Shown here piece by piece: positions 8,159 through 16,237 of a DNA stretch of 64,000 nt; within the stretch, counting starts at the first letter, position 1, and every line of letters starts with the position of its first letter. Made by a program: the position numbers and the translations under genes. Origin of the DNA: Algoriphagus lacus (GTDB lineage Bacteria > Bacteroidota > Bacteroidia > Cytophagales > Cyclobacteriaceae). The notes below the pieces were generated by a model, which was not told the origin of the DNA, made no database searches, and saw only the letters and a program-made list of their open reading frames with translations. The stretch is taken from positions 434,001-498,000 of the forward strand of contig NZ_QXML01000001.1 of assembly GCF_003583985.1 (NCBI RefSeq), read 5' to 3'.

Positions 8159-9793
8159 TTATAGGCTTTTGCTGCCCTTAGCCACCTGATCTGCCAGAAT
8201 GATGGCATTGTACAGATTCGCAATTTTTCCGGTCTTTGAGATTTCGGAGAGTGACTTTTCTTCTCCTTCAGAACCTCCTACCACTACTTTGATCTGTGGA
8301 GTAATTCCAGACTGCATGATGATCTGTTTGACCTGCACAGCAGTTAGTTGTGGATAGTAAGAACGAATCAAAGCCGCTACTCCTGCAATGGCAGGAGCAG
8401 CCATGGAAGTACCTCCCTGAAAATCGTAATCATTTCCTGGCATGGTGGAAAAAATCGCATCCCCAGGAGCAAAAATATCAACGTTTTGCTTTCCATAATT
8501 GGAGAAGGAAGCGATCATTTCCGGGCCAAAAGCTGAAGTTAAAGCTCCAACGGTAATCACATTTTCCACGAATTCCGGAGAATTTTGAAGCTTGTGGTCA
8601 TTGGGAAAATTTTTGTTTTCCGGATCGTCCAGATTCGCCCCGTCGTTACCTGATGCCTGAACAAAAAGGACATCTTTTGAGGCCGCATACTGGAGGGCCT
8701 CATACACCCATTCCGCATTGGGGGAAAATTCTTTTCCAAAGCTTGCATTGATCACTTTGGCGCCGTTATCCACAGCATACCGGATTGCGAGAGCCACGTC
8801 CTTGTCATATTCATCTCCATCCGGAACCGCCCGGACACTCATGATGGAGACATTTTTGGCTATCCCATCGACTCCTTTTTTATTTCCACGTGACGCTGCA
8901 ATGATCCCCGATACGTGCGTTCCATGACTTTCTTCCGCATCGCGGATGTTCGGATTTCCGTTGCCGTACTTGTTGTCTGTGATGTCATAGGGATTATCTC
9001 CGACTGCTTTTCTGCCGTCAAAATCAATGTTTAAGTTATAATCCAGCTGACCCTTATAATAAGAAATCCCTTCTTCCAAATCGGAAATTGCCGTGGGAAT
9101 ATCCTGCCCCATTTGCATTACCTGGATTAAAACGCCTACGATTTGTTCCTCTTGGGGAGATTTGGGTTGATATTTTTCCAAATCCGCCATGGAGTAGTAT
9201 TCCTTCCCCAATTCTTTTTGAATGTTTTGATGAGCCATACTGACGAACTGCTCAATTTGCTGAAGTTGGGGTAAGGCCTCTTTAGCTTCGGGAAGCTTGC
9301 TTTCCAATTCAGCTTTTGCTTCAGCTTGATACGCTTCACTGCCGATTTTCAGCCGGATAATTCGGGCCAGTTCCATTTGTTCGTGGTAGGATTCCCCCAG
9401 GAAATTATAGCCATGGATGTCATCGATGTACCCGTTTCCGTCATTGTCGATTCCATCGCCAGCTTTTTCCCCTCTATTGACCCAAAGGACATCCTTCAAA
9501 TCTTCATGATTTAGATCGATTCCGGAGTCAATCACGCCTACGATGACCGGTTGGCCTTTTTTCTTTTTCAAAAGCTCAGCATATGCTCGATCCACACTCA
9601 GCCCAGGCACGGTGTCTTTTTGCAAATCCAAATGACCCCATCGTCTGGCTTCAGCTTCAGATAATTCGGAGATTCTGGGGGAAATATTGGTGTAGGAAAT
9701 CGGAGGAGCAGTGATGACAGCCGAAGTGCTGCAACTCATGACCAAAAGCCCGATGCTCAGGCCTGTCAGTGATTTGGAAAGAGATTTAATCAT
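8159..9793 (-). CDS. S8 (subtilisin-like) serine protease, probable lipoprotein
   Basis: About 544 residues from the ATG at 9793 (MIKSLSKSL). The N-terminal hydrophobic segment ends LLVMSCSTS, a plausible lipobox with the lipidated Cys near residue 21, so the enzyme is probably anchored in the envelope. Catalytic motifs are complete: Asp in VIDSGIDLNHEDL (~residue 90), His in ESHGTHVSGII (~290) and Ser in GGTSMAAPAIAGVAAL (~465). After the Asp there is a DGIDNDGNGYIDD stretch resembling a Ca2+-binding loop. The Asp-His distance is about 200 residues against ~32 in subtilisin, the extra part being a charged helical insertion (~135-250). No prodomain of the I9 type is obvious. It is a single gene, with 121 bp to the upstream membrane-protein gene. 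Confidence 0.93.
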   Translation of the reverse strand: MIKSLSKSLTGLSIGLLVMSCSTSAVITAPPISYTNISPRISELSEAEARRWGHLDLQKDTVPGLSVDRAYAELLKKKKGQPVIVGVIDSGIDLNHEDLKDVLWVNRGEKAGDGIDNDGNGYIDDIHGYNFLGESYHEQMELARIIRLKIGSEAYQAEAKAELESKLPEAKEALPQLQQIEQFVSMAHQNIQKELGKEYYSMADLEKYQPKSPQEEQIVGVLIQVMQMGQDIPTAISDLEEGISYYKGQLDYNLNIDFDGRKAVGDNPYDITDNKYGNGNPNIRDAEESHGTHVSGIIAASRGNKKGVDGIAKNVSIMSVRAVPDGDEYDKDVALAIRYAVDNGAKVINASFGKEFSPNAEWVYEALQYAASKDVLFVQASGNDGANLDDPENKNFPNDHKLQNSPEFVENVITVGALTSAFGPEMIASFSNYGKQNVDIFAPGDAIFSTMPGNDYDFQGGTSMAAPAIAGVAALIRSYYPQLTAVQVKQIIMQSGITPQIKVVVGGSEGEEKSLSEISKTGKIANLYNAIILADQVAKGSKSL

Positions 9794-9920
9794 GCCCAAA
9801 GGTACGGACCAGGATTGATAAGGGTGAACCCGGGAGTGTTAAAAAGGGTAAATAGGGGTTGAATTTCTTTGACTTTGGTTATTCTCCCTTCGCCAAAAAA
9901 TCCGACCAGCCAGAAAAATG

Positions 9921-11312
9921 TTATTTCAACCGGAAGATGCCAGGTTCTGATTCCCGATAGATATTTTTCAGGGCTGGCAATTCTTCTAAAAGAGCCTTAA
10001 AATTCCCGTCAGGATCTATTACAGTTTTTGGTTTTTGAATGCTGAGGTTTTGGAAAATTTTGGCTTTTTCTGCCAGAGTTTTATTAGATTCCAAATAGGC
10101 CTTGGTCAATTGGAAATTCAAAAAAGGCCCACCCAAAGATGCTTCCAGAAATGCTGAAGGGTCGTTGGACAGAACCATTATCTTTTCACCCGGTTTGAAA
10201 GTGGATTCCGATTTTGGTCTTACAAAGTATGCCGAACCGGCATTGGCTTCACCATTCCAATACCACCATCCTGCAACTGGAAGCCCGAATAACAGGAGAA
10301 GAAAGGCCAGTTTGCCCAAAAATCCTCTTCCCAGATTCAGGAAAAACTGTGTGATCAAATAGGTCAATCCAGGTAAGAAAATCACCAACTCAAAAGAGGC
10401 CTGCCTTTTCAAAAGAATAAATTCAAGCACGGAAAAGATCAACCAGAAAATAGTTAATTGACGTTGCTTTTGCTGATTTACGGTAGATCCTCGAAAAACT
10501 GTACTGTAAAAGTAGCCGACCAAGGCAAGCAGAATGGGGAACGCTCCCAAAATCACCCAACTGATTATCGGCTGATAAGCATACTTCTCATAAGTGAATA
10601 TCAGGGGCCAGATCTGGAGTGTTTCGCTTAGTCCATTGTTCCAATAATAGAAGACAAAGACAAGCAGAATCGGAAGGAAAAATCCAATCAAAGAGAGGAT
10701 CAGTTGGCGAAATGAAAATCCGCTGATTGCGATCCCCACGAAAATCATGTAGGGAAGGAAAATTCCAAAATTCAAGTGAAATCCGGTGGCAATGCCACCA
10801 TAGAGACCAATCAAAAGCGTGGATTCGCTGGTTTCTTTCTGAAGGACGGTCTGAGAAAAAAGTTGTCCCAAGGCAAGAACCAAAAAGGTGCTTCCCAAAA
10901 GGGCCGGAGATAATCCGGACATGTCGAACGAAAAGTGGAACAACGCTGCCATGATGATCGCCGGCAGGTAGGTGTTTTCCTCAAAAACCCGGTATCGGAT
11001 CAGAATGGAGTTCCAATAAATAACCTGAAACAAGACCAACAGCCTTCCGATGATTTCATAGGCTAGGGTATTTCGGCCAAAAATGAAATGAACAAAGGTG
11101 AAAAACCCTGCCGAAATCGGCCCTGTATCGTCTATCACATCCTGATACAGGAAAAATCCTTCACTCAATCGCTCTCCCAAAACCATCCAAAGTAGGCGAG
11201 GTTCAGTAATGGGAAAAGAAAATACCCCAAGCATCAATATCGCCAAAACAATCAGGTAGATTCCTACACCGATGAGTCTAAATGGGTCGTTTACTTTGAA
11301 AAAACTTAACAA
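9921..11312 (-). CDS. Polytopic membrane protein of unknown function (DUF6427/GT-C-like)
   Basis: 463 residues with roughly eleven hydrophobic segments and a C-terminal soluble region of ~110 residues (from about 355). No ATG occurs before residue ~27, so the start is taken as the TTG at 11312 (reading L/M-LSFFKVNDPFRL), since the downstream ATG would remove most of the first TM helix. An early loop with FFLYQDVIDDTGPIS resembles the acidic first extracytoplasmic loop of GT-C glycosyltransferase-like proteins, and the overall style recalls the Bacteroidota family DUF6427. I cannot confirm either assignment. It is divergent from rbfA with an 85-bp gap. Confidence 0.75.
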   Translation of the reverse strand: MLSFFKVNDPFRLIGVGIYLIVLAILMLGVFSFPITEPRLLWMVLGERLSEGFFLYQDVIDDTGPISAGFFTFVHFIFGRNTLAYEIIGRLLVLFQVIYWNSILIRYRVFEENTYLPAIIMAALFHFSFDMSGLSPALLGSTFLVLALGQLFSQTVLQKETSESTLLIGLYGGIATGFHLNFGIFLPYMIFVGIAISGFSFRQLILSLIGFFLPILLVFVFYYWNNGLSETLQIWPLIFTYEKYAYQPIISWVILGAFPILLALVGYFYSTVFRGSTVNQQKQRQLTIFWLIFSVLEFILLKRQASFELVIFLPGLTYLITQFFLNLGRGFLGKLAFLLLLFGLPVAGWWYWNGEANAGSAYFVRPKSESTFKPGEKIMVLSNDPSAFLEASLGGPFLNFQLTKAYLESNKTLAEKAKIFQNLSIQKPKTVIDPDGNFKALLEELPALKNIYRESEPGIFRLK

Positions 11313-11372
11313 GGTATTAGGGGGGAATTGGGTTGGATTAGGCCGAAATTAAAGCTTGCCCAAGTATTTCGC

Positions 11373-11380
11373 TAAATTTG
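11373..11380 (+). promoter_or_regulatory. Candidate -7 box (TAAATTTG) for rbfA
   Basis: TAAATTTG matches the Bacteroidota -7 consensus TAnnTTTG and lies 17 nt before the rbfA ATG. No clear -33 TTG is at the expected distance, so this is tentative. Confidence 0.35.
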
Positions 11381-11397
11381 TACCACAAATACTTCAG

Positions 11398-11781
11398 ATG
11401 GAAAGCAAAAGACAACAAAAACACGCCAAGCTGCTTCAAAAAGAGCTTGGAGATATTTTTCAAAAGGAGGCAAAGCACCTGGTCGGACGAGCCATGGTCA
11501 CCATCACCCGGGTGTTGGTCAGTCCGGATTTAGGTTTTGCCAAGGTTTATCTCAGCTTTTTGCTGGCGGATCCCAAGACTATTTTTGAACTGATCGACGA
11601 GCATAAAAAAGAAATCAGACACGCCTTGGCCAAACGGATCGGGAAGTCTGTTCGCATCATTCCCGAACTGGCTTTTTTCCCGGACGATTCAGCCAGCTAT
11701 GCACAGCACATGGACAAAGTGATCTCAGATTTGAATATTCCTCCTGCCCCTGAGGAAGAGGAAGAAGAAGACGAAGATTAA
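11398..11781 (+). CDS. rbfA: 30S ribosome-binding factor RbfA
   Basis: 127 residues starting MESKRQQKHAKLLQ at the ATG at 11398; the frame opens further upstream from a TTG, but that stretch contains the likely promoter. RbfA is a KH-type domain protein that binds the 30S subunit and assists 16S 5'-end maturation. Family features are the N-terminal R.....A..L..EL...., the central VTITRVLVSPDLGFAKVYLS and the LAKRIGKSVRIIPELAFFPDDS segment. The acidic C-terminal tail (a run of Glu/Asp) is typical of Bacteroidota versions. It is followed after 11 nt by a LolC/E-like permease, probably co-transcribed. Confidence 0.95.
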   Translation: MESKRQQKHAKLLQKELGDIFQKEAKHLVGRAMVTITRVLVSPDLGFAKVYLSFLLADPKTIFELIDEHKKEIRHALAKRIGKSVRIIPELAFFPDDSASYAQHMDKVISDLNIPPAPEEEEEEDED

Positions 11782-11792
11782 CGCACTATCCC

Positions 11793-13019
11793 TTGAATAC
11801 CAGTTCCTTTATTGCCGGCAGGTATTTTCGCAGTAAGAAAAAGCGAAACTTCATCACCGTCCTGTCCATCATATCCATGGTGGGCGTGGCGGTGGGTACG
11901 ATCGCTTTGGTGGTGGTGATGTCGGTTTTTAATGGATTGGAAGATTTGATCCGGAGTTTGTTTGCCAGCTTCGACGCGGAGTTGAAAGTCGAGCCGGCTC
12001 AGGGGAAAAGTTTTTTGGCACCAAGGGAATGGCTCAGCGAGATCGAGCGGATTGAGGGAGTGGAAGTGCTCACCGAGGTGATCGAAGACAATGCACTTTT
12101 TGAGCACGACGGAAATCAGTTGGTGGCAAAAATCAAAGGCGTATCGGACAATTTTCTGGATCAGGGGAGATTTTCAAAAGGCTATTTCTGGGGAGATACC
12201 ACGCTGGGTACGCCAATCCGTCCCGGAGCGATTTTGGGACGAGGAGTTGGGTTTTTCCTTTCCATACATCTTGGAGAAGTGAATTCTACACTTAAGGTTT
12301 TTTACCCCAAAGCCCCGAGATCTGCAGCCAGCATTGATCCCAGTCAACTGTATGCCTCTGCCCAATTGGAACCCAGAGCATTTTTTAGCATAGAGCAGCA
12401 GTTTGACGATGAGTATGTGATCGCTCCGCTGGATTTTACCCGGGATTTGCTGAATTATGGAGAAAAGCGCACTGCGCTTGAGATCAAGGTAAAAGAAGGG
12501 TATTCGATTGGATCGGTTCAGGAAAGACTGAAAAGCCATCTGGGTCCGGACTTTTTGGTCAAAAATGCCGATGAGCAACACGCCGGATTGCTTCGTACGG
12601 TCAAGTTGGAGAAGCTTTTTGTGTTCCTCACGCTGACCTTTATTTTGGCTATCGCCTCGTTCAACATCTTTTTTTCGCTGAGTATGCTGGCCATCGAAAA
12701 GAAAAAAGACATCGCCGTGCTCAAAGCCATGGGTGCTCCTGACCGGATGATCCGTGGGATTTTTCTAAAGCAGGGTGCGATGATTGCCTTGAGTGGGGCC
12801 CTGATCGGGTTAATTTTGGGATACCTGTTGGTGTTGGCTCAGGATACGTTTGGATTGGTTTCGCTGGGAATTTCATCCGCAGTGGTAGACGCCTATCCGG
12901 TCCGGATTGTATGGACAGACTTTGTTTGGATAAGCGTTTCGGTAATTTCAATAACGCTTCTCGCTTCGTGGAGGCCGGCTATTATTGCCTCGCAAGTGGA
13001 TACTGTCCGCGAACTTTAA
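11793..13019 (+). CDS. FtsX/LolC-E-type ABC transporter permease
   Basis: 408 residues; the start is a TTG at 11793, chosen because the family start pattern (SSFIAGRYFRSKKKRNFI) follows at once and there is no nearby ATG. There is one TM helix at ~20-46, a large MacB-like periplasmic domain at ~50-265, then three TM helices (about 275-300, 318-345 and 370-395) with the FtsX motif KKDIAVLKAMGAPDRMIRGIF. LolC/E permeases release lipoproteins from the inner membrane to LolA using the LolD ATPase, and no ATPase is encoded here. The stop overlaps the convergent TPR gene by 4 nt (shared TTAA). Confidence 0.9.
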   Translation: MNTSSFIAGRYFRSKKKRNFITVLSIISMVGVAVGTIALVVVMSVFNGLEDLIRSLFASFDAELKVEPAQGKSFLAPREWLSEIERIEGVEVLTEVIEDNALFEHDGNQLVAKIKGVSDNFLDQGRFSKGYFWGDTTLGTPIRPGAILGRGVGFFLSIHLGEVNSTLKVFYPKAPRSAASIDPSQLYASAQLEPRAFFSIEQQFDDEYVIAPLDFTRDLLNYGEKRTALEIKVKEGYSIGSVQERLKSHLGPDFLVKNADEQHAGLLRTVKLEKLFVFLTLTFILAIASFNIFFSLSMLAIEKKKDIAVLKAMGAPDRMIRGIFLKQGAMIALSGALIGLILGYLLVLAQDTFGLVSLGISSAVVDAYPVRIVWTDFVWISVSVISITLLASWRPAIIASQVDTVREL

Positions 13020-14218
13020 TTTGAACCGCAAACTTTTTTCCAGACGGTTTCAGCTGCTTCCATCCCAAGGTTTTTTGCAGCCAGTAAATCAGCACAAGCA
13101 TCGGAGATTTTGCCCATCCGTTGGTAAGTGATTCCCCGATGATAAAATCCGGAACCATGCTCGGGGTCATGGGTCACAGTCAGGGTGAAATCGGCCAATG
13201 CAGCCTCAAGCTTTCCACTGGTGTACCTGGCTTGGCCACGGGCCAAAAAGTATTCCGGGTTTGTGGGTTCCAATTCCAAGGCTGCTGAATAGTCAGCTTC
13301 GGCTTTTGCCCAGTTCTTTTGTCGGGAGAAAATCTTTCCCCGATAAAAAAATGATTCAGAATCCAGGGAATCCATCATGATAGCCTGAGTGAAATCTTCA
13401 ATTGCTCCCTGTTCGTCCTGATGGTTCATTCGGTAAAATCCACGCTGTTTGAACGTCTGCGAATTTGCGGTTGAATCGGCGATCACCTGATCGAGCTGCT
13501 CAAGTAAGACTTCATCGCCTCCGGTTTTTACCAAGGCCAAACCCTGCTTGGCAGGTAGGTGATCAGGGTCAAGTTGAAGGGCTAGTTCGTAAGCTTCAAT
13601 AGCCGGGACATTATCTCCCAATCTTGCCAAAGCACGGCCTTTTTCTGCATGGAAGTCTGGTTCACTGGGATTCAAAGTGATGGCCTCATCCAAATACAAA
13701 ATGGCAAAATCGTATTCTTCCAGTGCGATGCTACAAAGACCCAAATGATAATAGGCTTGATCCTGATTTCCGGTTTGAGCAGTGGTGACGGACGAAACGC
13801 CGTTATCTCCGGGGGCGATCCGGTAAAGGATCCGTGTTGTTTCTCCAGGAGGGGTTTTGAGGTAGTTTTCAAAATCCTCCATCGCCTCATCGTACTGCTC
13901 CAACTGATAGCGTACTCTTCCCCTTTCGAAAATAGCCTCGGCATAAGTGGGATCAAGTGTGAGCAAGCTGTTGAAATCACTTAGCGCCCGATCCAAATTA
14001 CCCTGATTTTGAAAGGCCTGTCCACGAATCCAGTATCCCTCCTGATCGGTTGGGTGGGTTTGAAGCCACTGGTCAAGGTAATTTTGAGCAGCAGCCCAGT
14101 TTTCTTTTTCAAAAGCTTCCAGTCCCAAGTCACGGAGATTTTTGCTGGCTCCGGACTGAAATGAAAATGCTTCGAATGAAAATAAAAGAAGGATAGAAAC
14201 GACTGAAAGGCACTTCAT
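13016..14218 (-). CDS. TPR-repeat protein, exported
   Basis: 400 residues with a signal peptide (MKCLSVVSILLLFSF, cleavage after about residue 19-21). The rest is roughly nine tetratricopeptide repeats, for example QGYWIRGQAFQNQGNLDRAL, AIFERGRVRYQLEQYDEAM and YFLARGQARYTSGKLEAAL, each with the W/G/A/A/P spacing of TPRs. It is likely a periplasmic or outer-membrane scaffold. The length and absence of a catalytic domain give no specific function. It converges on the LolC/E-like permease with a 4-nt overlap and is divergent from the next gene. Confidence 0.9.
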   Translation of the reverse strand: MKCLSVVSILLLFSFEAFSFQSGASKNLRDLGLEAFEKENWAAAQNYLDQWLQTHPTDQEGYWIRGQAFQNQGNLDRALSDFNSLLTLDPTYAEAIFERGRVRYQLEQYDEAMEDFENYLKTPPGETTRILYRIAPGDNGVSSVTTAQTGNQDQAYYHLGLCSIALEEYDFAILYLDEAITLNPSEPDFHAEKGRALARLGDNVPAIEAYELALQLDPDHLPAKQGLALVKTGGDEVLLEQLDQVIADSTANSQTFKQRGFYRMNHQDEQGAIEDFTQAIMMDSLDSESFFYRGKIFSRQKNWAKAEADYSAALELEPTNPEYFLARGQARYTSGKLEAALADFTLTVTHDPEHGSGFYHRGITYQRMGKISDACADLLAAKNLGMEAAETVWKKVCGSN

Positions 14219-14378
14219 GGAACGGTACTTCTTTGTTTAATTCAGCTATTGCGATTCGGCGATCAAATTGCAAAAGCTTGGTTGATTTTTCACTTCAAAT
14301 ATGAATACTGTTTTAATCTGAGGCATGTTTATTGTTTAGTAAAGAAAAAATCTAAGCCTTCCTTAAACACCCAACAAG

Positions 14379-14978
14379 ATGATTAGATCCCTTACCCTGT
14401 TTTTGTTTTTTGCTTCCCTCTCCGTTTCGATTGCTCAGGTAAAGCAGGATTCCACAGCTGCACAAAATTCTCTCCGGTCAGGTACTATCACGAGCCAGTT
14501 TGACTACATCTATCGGGTATCAAACAATTTTCAGGAATACGAGGTAGTCAAAAAATCCAATCTGGAGCAATTAAAGGCCAATGTACTGGACTCGATCCGG
14601 ACAATCAATGCTCAATTGGCTCAGATCAAAGCGTCCCAAGCTGGCCATTCCGACACCTTGGCGGCGATTACAGCCAAAATGAATCAGGCAATTGCTGATA
14701 AAGAGGCAGCAATTGAAGCCCAGGAAAGCTTTTCATTTTTCGGAGTGAATATCCAAAAGACAGTCTACTCATTAATGATGTGGGCTTTGGTGGCAGTATT
14801 GGGATCAGCACTCGGATTTTTCGCCGTACAGTATTTTAGAGGTTTTGGGCGAATCAGAAAGGCCGAAAAGGACCTGTTGGAGGTTCAGGAGGAGTTTGAG
14901 CAGCATCGGAAAAATACCCTGGAGCGGGAGCGCAAACTCAAACGGGAATTGATTGACGCCCAAATGGGTAAAAATTAA
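14379..14978 (+). CDS. Conserved envelope protein with coiled coils and one central TM helix
   Basis: 199 residues: signal peptide (MIRSLTLFLFFASLSVSIA), a helical, Gln/Lys-rich segment (about 40-120, NAQLAQIKASQ...), a TM helix (~127-149, WALVAVLGSALGFFAV) and a charged C-terminal coiled coil (~150-195). Comparable Bacteroidota proteins are often labelled 'tRNA (guanine-N1)-methyltransferase' in databases. Nothing in this sequence resembles the TrmD knot fold or a SAM site, so I do not accept that name. The gene is monocistronic, ending in a strong terminator. Confidence 0.85.
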   Translation: MIRSLTLFLFFASLSVSIAQVKQDSTAAQNSLRSGTITSQFDYIYRVSNNFQEYEVVKKSNLEQLKANVLDSIRTINAQLAQIKASQAGHSDTLAAITAKMNQAIADKEAAIEAQESFSFFGVNIQKTVYSLMMWALVAVLGSALGFFAVQYFRGFGRIRKAEKDLLEVQEEFEQHRKNTLERERKLKRELIDAQMGKN

Positions 14979-14983
14979 ACTTG

Positions 14984-15009
14984 AGCCGAAGATTTTCTTC
15001 GGCTTTTTT
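14984..15009 (+). terminator. Intrinsic terminator
   Basis: AGCCGAAGA, a 3-nt loop, TCTTCGGCT, then at least five T. The stem is 9 bp and perfect, 5 nt after the coiled-coil protein's stop. Confidence 0.9.
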
Positions 15010-15032
15010 AATGCCTGTACTATCTTGGACCT

Positions 15033-16160
15033 ATGACAAATCCCAACATGATTTACGATGTAGTGGTCATTGGCCTCGGCGCAGTCGGCAGCGCAGCCCT
15101 TTTCCAGTTGAGCAAAAGTGGAAAAAACGTTTTGGGGATTGACCGATATGACCCTCCTCATACCTTGGGCTCCAGTCATGGGGAAACCCGCATCACTAGA
15201 TTGGCTGTAGGTGAAGGGGAGGATTATGTCGCACTGGCCAAACGATCCCATGAAATCTGGAGGGAAATCGAGGCTGAAACTGGAGTTGAAATCATGACCA
15301 CCACCTCGGGAATTTTGCTGGACTCTGGTACTCAGCCTTGGGCAAAGCATGGTTCGGAGGGATTTTGGGATCGGACGGTTTCCTTTGCAAAAAGACAAGC
15401 TGTAAGTCATGAAATTCTCAGTCCTAAATCGTTGAAATCTCGTTTTCCTGCTTTTCACTTGGAGCCTTCCGGAAAGGTTTATCTCGAACACCAAGCTGGA
15501 TTTCTCAGGCCCGAGTTGGCCATCAAGACCCAGTTGGAACTGGCAAGGAAAAATGGTGCCCATATTCTGGTCAATATGCCCGTGGAGGAATTGGGGAAAA
15601 ATGGGGAGTCCATCCTAATTCGGACGCGGGAGGGAGAAATTTTTGCCCGAAAAGTTCTGCTAAGTGCAGGAGGTTGGATTAAGGATTTTTTGCCGGAGGA
15701 AGAAAAGACTAAGTATAAAATTTGCCGACAGGTTTTGCATTGGTTGGAGATCGAGGAAGGGTTTACCGGTTGGAAGGGCTATCCCGTCTGGATGTGGGGC
15801 TATGGTTCTGAGCCGGAGAATTTTATTTACGGTTTCCCCTCTTTGGATGGCATGACAGTAAAAATGGCTACCGAATCATTTATCGAAATTCAACATCCGA
15901 AATACTTAAACAGAGAAGTCAGTCCAAAAGAGCAAGAGGCATTTTGGAGAGATAAAGTAGAGGGTAAAATCCAAGGGCTGAAGCGAGCCTTTGTCAAATC
16001 AGTGGTTTGTTTTTACACGGTCACGGTCGATGCCCGATTTATAATCAAACCTTTGGAGGAGATGGAAAATGTCCTGTTGGTTTCTGCTTGTTCGGGCCAT
16101 GGATTCAAGCATTCTGCTGCTTTGGGAGAGCGACTAGCCAAAGAGCTCATTAAAGGTTAA
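15033..16160 (+). CDS. FAD-dependent amine oxidase, monomeric sarcosine / N-methyltryptophan oxidase family
   Basis: 375 residues, close to the ~370-390 of MSOX/MTOX enzymes, which demethylate N-methyl amino acids with O2, forming formaldehyde and H2O2. A Rossmann FAD motif is at the N-terminus (VVIGLGAVGSAAL). It is followed by the family pattern GSSHGETRITR, a central substrate domain, CFYTVT at about residue 326 where the Cys matches the residue that covalently holds FAD in MSOX, and the C-terminal CSGHGFKHSAALGE. Substrate cannot be deduced. No companion folate-dependent subunit genes are present, consistent with the monomeric type. Confidence 0.9.
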   Translation: MTNPNMIYDVVVIGLGAVGSAALFQLSKSGKNVLGIDRYDPPHTLGSSHGETRITRLAVGEGEDYVALAKRSHEIWREIEAETGVEIMTTTSGILLDSGTQPWAKHGSEGFWDRTVSFAKRQAVSHEILSPKSLKSRFPAFHLEPSGKVYLEHQAGFLRPELAIKTQLELARKNGAHILVNMPVEELGKNGESILIRTREGEIFARKVLLSAGGWIKDFLPEEEKTKYKICRQVLHWLEIEEGFTGWKGYPVWMWGYGSEPENFIYGFPSLDGMTVKMATESFIEIQHPKYLNREVSPKEQEAFWRDKVEGKIQGLKRAFVKSVVCFYTVTVDARFIIKPLEEMENVLLVSACSGHGFKHSAALGERLAKELIKG

Positions 16161-16206
16161 CGAATCGCCTCCCTCATTTTTCCTGTCAATTCTACTTCAA
16201 AAAACC

Positions 16207-16214
16207 TACTTTTG
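16207..16214 (+). promoter_or_regulatory. Candidate -7 box (TACTTTTG)
   Basis: TACTTTTG fits TAnnTTTG and lies 23 nt before the ABC exporter ATG in a 77-bp gap. No convincing -33 element was found. Confidence 0.35.
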
Positions 16215-16237
16215 CCCCCTGATCACCACCAACACAA

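Noticed and set aside
9797..9804. TACCTTTG -7-like box just before the first S8 protease
   Set aside because: It lies only 3 nt upstream of the required signal-peptide start, so transcription would begin inside the coding sequence; probably coincidental.
14805..15563. 252-codon minus-strand frame across the end of the coiled-coil gene and the oxidase
   Set aside because: It crosses a perfect terminator and two confident plus-strand genes and shows no domain.
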